Origin: Dehalococcoidia bacterium
GTDB taxonomy: Bacteria; Chloroflexota; Dehalococcoidia; DSTF01; JALHUB01
Direction of reading: 5' to 3'
Assembly: GCA_022865685.1 (NCBI GenBank)
Contig: JALHUB010000162.1
Span: 1-8,946 of the forward strand
Length of the DNA stretch: 8,946 nt
Every line of letters begins with the position of its first letter. Positions within the stretch are counted from its first letter, which is position 1. The notes under the pieces were generated by a model. It saw only the letters and a list, made by a program, of their open reading frames with translations. It was not told the origin of the DNA and did not search any database. The position numbers were made by a program, and so were the translations under genes. Shown here one piece after another: positions 4,901 to 8,946 of the stretch.

Positions 4901-7900
4901 CTGTTTGGGTCGCCTCGCCTGTCATTGCCTGGTGGGTAAGCCGGCCGATCGAGCAGCGTGAGCCCCGCCTCTCGCCCGAGCAAACGAACTTCCTGCGCAA
5001 GCTGGCCCGCGAGACGTGGCGCTTCTTCGAGACGTTCGTAGGCCCTGAAGACAACTGGCTGCCGCCCGACAGCTATCAGGAGGCGCCGATCGAGGCGATA
5101 GCCCACCGGACCTCGCCCACGAATATAGGACTCTCTCTCCTCGCCAACCTGGCTGCGTACGACTTCGGTTACATCTCCGCCCGCCGCCTGATAGAGCGGA
5201 CGACGCGCGCTCTTCAGACGATGGAGGGGATGGAGCGGATCCGCGGCCACTTCTACAACTGGTACGATACGACGACGCTGCGGCCGCTTGCGCCCCTTTA
5301 TGTTTCCACCGTTGACAGCGGGAACCTGGCCGGCCACCTGCTCACGCTGAGACCGGGCCTGCAAGAGCTGGCCGACAGCCGGGCTCTCTCGCCTCAGGTT
5401 TTCGGCGGCCTCCGTGACACGCTTAGTCTCCTGGCCGGCGCCACTCGGGCTGCCCGCTCGCCCGAGACGCCAGACCGTGACATCCGCCTCACCGAGATGC
5501 TCGACGAGATCGCCGGGCTGCTCCACACGCTGGCTAGCCCTCCCGCCGGCCTCCGCGCCTGCCGCGTACTCCTCGATGAGTTGATGACGGCGGCTGGGCG
5601 CATCGCCGACGACTTGGGCCCCGAGCCCGATGCCGAGGCGGAGTGGTGGGCTCGCTCGTTCAAAGATCAGTGCGATGACTGGCTCGGCGACCTTGACAAT
5701 CTAGCGCCGTGGGCGGCGCTGCCTGCTCCGCCCGACGCCCTTGTCGACGGCGACGGTGCCGGCGAAGCTGCGGCGCCCGACGTGCTGCTCGATGCGATCC
5801 GCCGGCTCGATGAGGGCCCCACGCTCCGCGAAACCGCCGGCTTCAGCGAGACGCTCATCCCGGCGCTCGACGCCGGGCTTGCCGCCTTCACGGTCGACGG
5901 CACGCGACCTGCCCACGCGTGGCTGGCCGATTTCCGCAGCGCAGTGAGCGAGGCGAGCAGCCGCGCAACTGACCGGTTGGAAGCCATCGAGCGGCTCGGC
6001 GGGCGTTGCTACGGGTTGGCCGACGCGGACTACGACTTCCTGACGGACCATTCGCGCAAGCTGTTCGCCATCGGCTACAGCGTCGCCGAGCGGCGGCGCG
6101 ACCCAAGCTATTATGATTTGCTGGCCTCAGAGGCGCGGCTCGCCAGCTTCGTCAGCATCGCGCAACGACACCTGTCGCAGGAACACTGGTTCGCGCTTGG
6201 TCGCCTCGTGACGACCTCCGGCGCCGACCCCGCTCTCCTCTCCTGGGGCGGCTCCATGTTCGAATACCTGATGCCGCTCATCGTCATGCCGACATATAGC
6301 GGCACTGTGCTTGACGGGACCTATAAGGCCGTCGTCCGTCGTCAGATCGAGTACGGCGCGCAACGGGGCGTCCCGTGGGGCATCTCGGAGTCCGGCTACA
6401 ATACGACGGACGCCCACCTCAATTATCAGTATCGCGCCTTCGGCGTGCCGGGGCTCGGCTTCAAGCGAGGTCTTGCGGAGGACCTCGTCGTCGCACCCTA
6501 CGCGACGGCGATGGCGCTGATGGTCGCCCCTAAAGAGGCGTGCGCAAATCTTGAGCGGCTCGCCGACCTCGGCGCGGAGGGCCGCTACGGGCTCTACGAG
6601 GCGATCGACTACACATCCTCGCGCCTGCCGCGCGGCGATGCGTTCGCCCTCGTGCGGTCGTTCATGCCACACCACGAGGGTATGAGCTTCCTCGCCCTCG
6701 CGTACGCGCTGCTCGGCCAGCCGATGCAGCGTCGCTTCCTCTCCGAACCGATCTTCCGGGCGACGGAAGGCCTCCTGCAAGAGCGTGCGCCGAAGGTCGC
6801 GCCCTTCTACCCAAACGCCGCCGAGACGTCCGGGCTGCGGCAGCGCGCCGGCGAGTACCAGGCGCTCCTCCGCGTGTTCAGCAACCCCAATACCGCCTTG
6901 CCGGAGGTGCACCTGCTTTCCAACGGCAGCTACAACGTTATGGTGACCAATGCCGGGGGCGGCTATAGCCGTTGGCGCGACCTCGCGGTCACGCGCTGGC
7001 AAGAGGACGCGACTCGCGATTGCCACGGCACGTTCTGCTACCTGCGCGACTTGACGAGCGGCGAGGTGTGGTCCACGGCCTACCAGCCCACGCTGAGTCA
7101 GCCGAAGACCTACGATGCGATCTTCTCCCAGGCGCGCGCCGAGTACCGGCGCCGTGATGGCGAGATCGACACGCATACGGAGATCGCCGTCTCGCCGGAA
7201 GACGACGTCGAGATCAGGCGCATCAGGATCACGAATGGCTCGGGCACGCGGCGCACTATCGAGGTGACGAGCTATGCGGAAGTAGTCATGGCGCCGCCGG
7301 CCGCCGACGCCGCCCACCGGGCCTTCAGCAACCTCTTCGTCCAGACGGAGATCGTCCCGTCGCACGATGCAATCCTTTGCTCGCGGCGGCCTCGCTCGCC
7401 CCGCGAGCGGACGCCCTGGATGGTCCATTTGATGGACGCGAGAGCGACGTCTTCTGTCGGCGAAACGTCGTTCGAGACGGACCGGCTGCGCTTCATCGGG
7501 CGCGGCCGCTCGCTCGCCGACCCGGAAGCAATGGCAGACGCCGGCCGCCTTTCCGGCAGCCAAGGCGCCGTGCTTGACCCGATCGTCTCAGTCCGCCGTC
7601 AGGTCACGGTGGGTCCGGATGAGACAGTGTGGGTGAACGTGGTGACCGGCGTAGGCGAGACACGCCAGGGGGCGATGGCGCTCGCAGGCAAGTACCACGA
7701 CCGCCGCCTGGCCAACCGTGTCTTCGATTTGGCGATGACCCACCGGCAGGTCGTCCTTCGTCAGCTCAACGCGACCGAGTCCGACGCCCAGCTCTACGGC
7801 CGCCTCGCCAGCTCGATCGTCTACGCCAACGCGGGCCGGCGGGCCCCGGCGAACGTGCTCGCTCGCAACCGGCGCCCGCAGTCCGGCCTCTGGGGCTTCG

Positions 7901-8946
7901 GCATCTCCGGCGACTTGCCGATCGTGCTGCTGCGCATAGGAGACCGAACGAAGATCGAACTCGTGCGGCAGATCGTCCAGGCGCACGCGTACTGGCGCCT
8001 CACCGGGCTCGCAGTCGACCTTGTGATCTGGAACGAGGAGCCATCCGGCTACCGACAGGAACTGCACGAGGAGATCATGGGAATCGTCTCCGCGGGAACT
8101 GAGTCGCACGTCATTGACCGGCCGGGCGGCATCTTTCTCCGGCATGCCGACCAAATGTCGGAGGAGGACGGGATCCTTCAACAGACTGTCGCCCGCGTTG
8201 TGATCGTCGACAACGCCGGTACGCTCGCTGAGCAGATCGAGCGCCGCCGCCGCGTCGGACAGGCTGTGCCGGCGCTCACGCCAGCTGATGACGTCGTGCC
8301 CGAGCGCGAGCGGGCCATCGAGCTTCCAAGCCGCGACCTCCTGTTTTCGAACGGCCTCGGCGGCTTCGCGCCGGACGGGCGCGAATACGTCGTCACCCTG
8401 CGACCCGGCGAGACGACGCTCGCGCCCTGGGCGAATGTGCTGGCGAACCCGCAGTTCGGCGCCGTGATCACGGAGAGCGGCGGTGGCTATACCTGGGGCG
8501 AGAACGCCCACGAGTTGCGTCTCACGCCCTGGTACAACGACCCGGTGACCGACGCCAGCGGCGAGGCTTTCTACATTCGCGACGAGGAGACCGGCCGCTA
8601 TTGGTCGCCCACGCCGCTACCCGCCCGCGGCACCACCGCCTACACTTGCCGCCACGGCTTCGGCTACACGGTGTTCGAGCACGCGGAGGCCGGCGTCATC
8701 TCCGAGTTGGCCGAGTACGTCGCGCTCGACGCGTCGGTGAAGCTGATGGCGCTTACGCTTCGCAACGAGTCGGGCCGGGCGCGCCGCCTCTCGGCGACGG
8801 GCTACGTCGAGTGGGTGCTCGGCGAGCAGCGGGCACAGTCGCTCCTCCACGTCGTCACGGAGATCGACCCGAAGAGCGGCGCCGTCTTCGCCCGGAACCC
8901 CTACAACGGCGACTTCCCCGACCGCGTCGCCTTCTTCGACGTGGAC
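1936..8946 (+). CDS. ndvB: Cyclic beta-1,2-glucan synthase (NdvB/ChvB family), 3' partial
   Basis: This inner-membrane enzyme makes cyclic beta-1,2-glucan from UDP-glucose: GT84 elongates a protein-linked chain and the GH94 part trims chain length. The window shows 2337 residues, while the family is near 2800-2900, so most of the GH94 catalytic domain is missing. The N-terminal family region begins PLRAELLSLEQL (residue 34), with DNFYLIEEQI (104-113), GYSQELPRL (123-131), LGELWAI (177-183) and SISNSIGSLR (298-307). Membrane segments lie at about 422-447, 456-484, 836-876, 959-976 and 979-1001. GT84 lies between: VIVPMLLTEPED (505-516), DAD (642-644), QPR (683-685), GSFTGKGIYD (726-735), SHDLLEG (754-760) and RHRWIRGDWQ (788-797). 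A glycoamylase-like domain follows: SPTNIG (1060-1065), RGHFYNWYDT (1103-1112), STVDSGNLAGHL (1124-1135), SWGGSMFEYL (1436-1445) and HHEGMS. Beta-sandwich and linker motifs are NAGGGYSRW (1672-1680), QSGLWGFGISGDLP (about 1982-1995) and NGLGGF (2139-2144), then the GH94 N-terminal part. The frame is intact. Start choice: in-frame stop at 1816, then TTG 1894 or TTG 1936; the latter has an SD. Confidence 0.96.
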   Translation, partial: MNNGRRGLRTAVRAIWGRRHRQGVEPARGGDDQPLRAELLSLEQLKGHAKELAARHTVEEKRGPDLLLPQLNENEGVLLNAYRLITDEGEDQVRVTPAGEWLRDNFYLIEEQIRAARGHLPKGYSQELPRLLAGPSTGYPVVYAIALELVSHGDGRVDAGSLSAFVSAYQAVRPLKLGELWAIPIMLRLALINNLRRVAARIAADRLARSQANHWADRMVEVAGKEPTTLILTLADMARSRPQMSSAFVAELARRLQGQGPAQAMPLTWLEQRLTEMSLTIERLIQLEGQQQAEGQVSISNSIGSLRFLDATDWREFVETMSVVEDTLCDDPAGIYSQMDFATRDRYRHVVERAARRGGLSEREVAQKAVDLAAAAQTQAGAQDRTAHIGYYLIDRGVPLFERAAQVRHSPFERLRRAAGRIPLLLYLGSTWLIAATVTFAVLVQTIAFGTRGWGLLPLGALILLCASSLGIAIVNWLATLLVKPNTLPRLDFSRGIPSDLRTLVIVPMLLTEPEDIENLIGALEVRFLANHDRNLHFGLLTDFRDSPAEVMPEDEELLRLAHEGIETLNRKYQDDRDDAFFLFHRPRRWNPQEGVWMGHERKRGKLSDLNALLRGAEDGRFSLIVGERSVLPTVKYVITLDADTELPRDAARLLVGTLSHPLNRPRYDEAKGRICEGYGILQPRLSAAMANVSRSRFGRLFGGEPGIDPYTRTVSDVYQDAFREGSFTGKGIYDVDAFERALGGRFPENLILSHDLLEGCYARSALVTDVQLQESYPTRFSADVTRRHRWIRGDWQIARWLLPFAPDASGHPARNPISALSRWKILDNLRRSLVPGALVLLLLLGWTTLRPAWFWTCIVAGIVLLGSLLPFLADIAAKPTGLPIRLHLRAATASGARRMAQSAFGLAVLPYEAAFSLDAVLKTWWRMLITRRGLLEWTTSSDARRSASKRLVEFFRVMWAAPAMAIAVTGYLSVQRPIALLSAGPLLAVWVASPVIAWWVSRPIEQREPRLSPEQTNFLRKLARETWRFFETFVGPEDNWLPPDSYQEAPIEAIAHRTSPTNIGLSLLANLAAYDFGYISARRLIERTTRALQTMEGMERIRGHFYNWYDTTTLRPLAPLYVSTVDSGNLAGHLLTLRPGLQELADSRALSPQVFGGLRDTLSLLAGATRAARSPETPDRDIRLTEMLDEIAGLLHTLASPPAGLRACRVLLDELMTAAGRIADDLGPEPDAEAEWWARSFKDQCDDWLGDLDNLAPWAALPAPPDALVDGDGAGEAAAPDVLLDAIRRLDEGPTLRETAGFSETLIPALDAGLAAFTVDGTRPAHAWLADFRSAVSEASSRATDRLEAIERLGGRCYGLADADYDFLTDHSRKLFAIGYSVAERRRDPSYYDLLASEARLASFVSIAQRHLSQEHWFALGRLVTTSGADPALLSWGGSMFEYLMPLIVMPTYSGTVLDGTYKAVVRRQIEYGAQRGVPWGISESGYNTTDAHLNYQYRAFGVPGLGFKRGLAEDLVVAPYATAMALMVAPKEACANLERLADLGAEGRYGLYEAIDYTSSRLPRGDAFALVRSFMPHHEGMSFLALAYALLGQPMQRRFLSEPIFRATEGLLQERAPKVAPFYPNAAETSGLRQRAGEYQALLRVFSNPNTALPEVHLLSNGSYNVMVTNAGGGYSRWRDLAVTRWQEDATRDCHGTFCYLRDLTSGEVWSTAYQPTLSQPKTYDAIFSQARAEYRRRDGEIDTHTEIAVSPEDDVEIRRIRITNGSGTRRTIEVTSYAEVVMAPPAADAAHRAFSNLFVQTEIVPSHDAILCSRRPRSPRERTPWMVHLMDARATSSVGETSFETDRLRFIGRGRSLADPEAMADAGRLSGSQGAVLDPIVSVRRQVTVGPDETVWVNVVTGVGETRQGAMALAGKYHDRRLANRVFDLAMTHRQVVLRQLNATESDAQLYGRLASSIVYANAGRRAPANVLARNRRPQSGLWGFGISGDLPIVLLRIGDRTKIELVRQIVQAHAYWRLTGLAVDLVIWNEEPSGYRQELHEEIMGIVSAGTESHVIDRPGGIFLRHADQMSEEDGILQQTVARVVIVDNAGTLAEQIERRRRVGQAVPALTPADDVVPERERAIELPSRDLLFSNGLGGFAPDGREYVVTLRPGETTLAPWANVLANPQFGAVITESGGGYTWGENAHELRLTPWYNDPVTDASGEAFYIRDEETGRYWSPTPLPARGTTAYTCRHGFGYTVFEHAEAGVISELAEYVALDASVKLMALTLRNESGRARRLSATGYVEWVLGEQRAQSLLHVVTEIDPKSGAVFARNPYNGDFPDRVAFFDVD
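1943..1955 (+). repeat. Direct repeat copy 2 (ACGGTAGGAGGGG), inside the 5' end of the glucan synthase frame
   Basis: Identical to 1700-1712. If translation starts at TTG 1936 this copy encodes residues about 3-7 (NGRRG). Its strong SD core within the first codons may slow or recruit ribosomes, or may mark a different true start. Confidence 0.7.

Noticed and set aside
1900..5526. Several long minus-strand open frames (for example 1900-2577, 3205-3918, 3991-4599, 4756-5526)
   Set aside because: All lie opposite the uninterrupted glucan synthase frame, which carries family motifs throughout. None of the antisense translations has a recognisable domain.
6127..7563. 478-codon open frame on the minus strand
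   Set aside because: It is antisense to the conserved glycoamylase-like and beta-sandwich parts of the glucan synthase. Its translation is Arg/Gly/Ala/Val-rich without motifs, as expected from GC-rich codon bias on the other strand.
7588..8511. 307-codon open frame on the minus strand
   Set aside because: Antisense to conserved NdvB motifs (QSGLWGFGISGDLP, NGLGGF); no domain seen.
1..8946. CRISPR arrays, tRNA or rRNA genes, insertion sequences
   Set aside because: No regularly spaced repeats, no tRNA-like cloverleaf or rRNA sequence, and no transposase motifs or terminal repeats were seen on reading both strands.

Overview
The window is GC-rich bacterial DNA with strong Shine-Dalgarno sites. 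The lineage cannot be fixed from the sequence alone. The small double zinc-ribbon protein (a CxxC pair, then a CxxC-x17-CxxC pair) beside an RRM protein is a combination I associate with Chloroflexota and related soil or sediment lineages. That is a tentative inference. No mobile element, CRISPR array, tRNA or rRNA gene was seen.

Left edge (1-76, + strand): the last 24 codons of a membrane protein whose tail resembles the C-terminus of NADH-quinone oxidoreductase proton-channel subunits (NuoM/NuoN/MrpD type). A perfect 7-bp hairpin follows its stop codon.

Minus-strand cluster (about 1418 down to 69): a good extended -10 promoter (1390-1418) reads leftward into three small genes. They are a 107-residue double zinc-ribbon protein (1284-961), a 106-residue RRM-type RNA-binding protein (864-544) and an unrecognised 134-residue acidic protein with an internal 46-residue duplication (473-69). 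A bulged inverted repeat (917-943) lies in the spacer between the first two. The cluster looks like a small nucleic-acid-binding operon that converges on the left-edge gene.

Intergenic region (1285-1935): about 650 bp without a convincing protein gene. It holds the minus-strand promoter, an inverted repeat just upstream of it, a 13-nt exact direct repeat carrying an SD-like core, a possible 33-codon ORF, and a weak plus-strand promoter overlapped by another inverted repeat.

Right part (1936-8946, + strand): one uninterrupted reading frame of 2337 codons running off the window. It encodes a cyclic beta-1,2-glucan synthase of the NdvB/ChvB family. Visible parts are an N-terminal family domain, membrane segments flanking a GT84 glycosyltransferase domain, a glycoamylase-like domain, beta-sandwich regions and the start of the GH94 phosphorylase region. 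Roughly the last 500 residues, with the GH94 catalytic barrel, lie outside the window. The gene is divergent from the zinc-ribbon/RRM operon, so the 650-bp region is a shared regulatory space. No functional link between the two units is visible.
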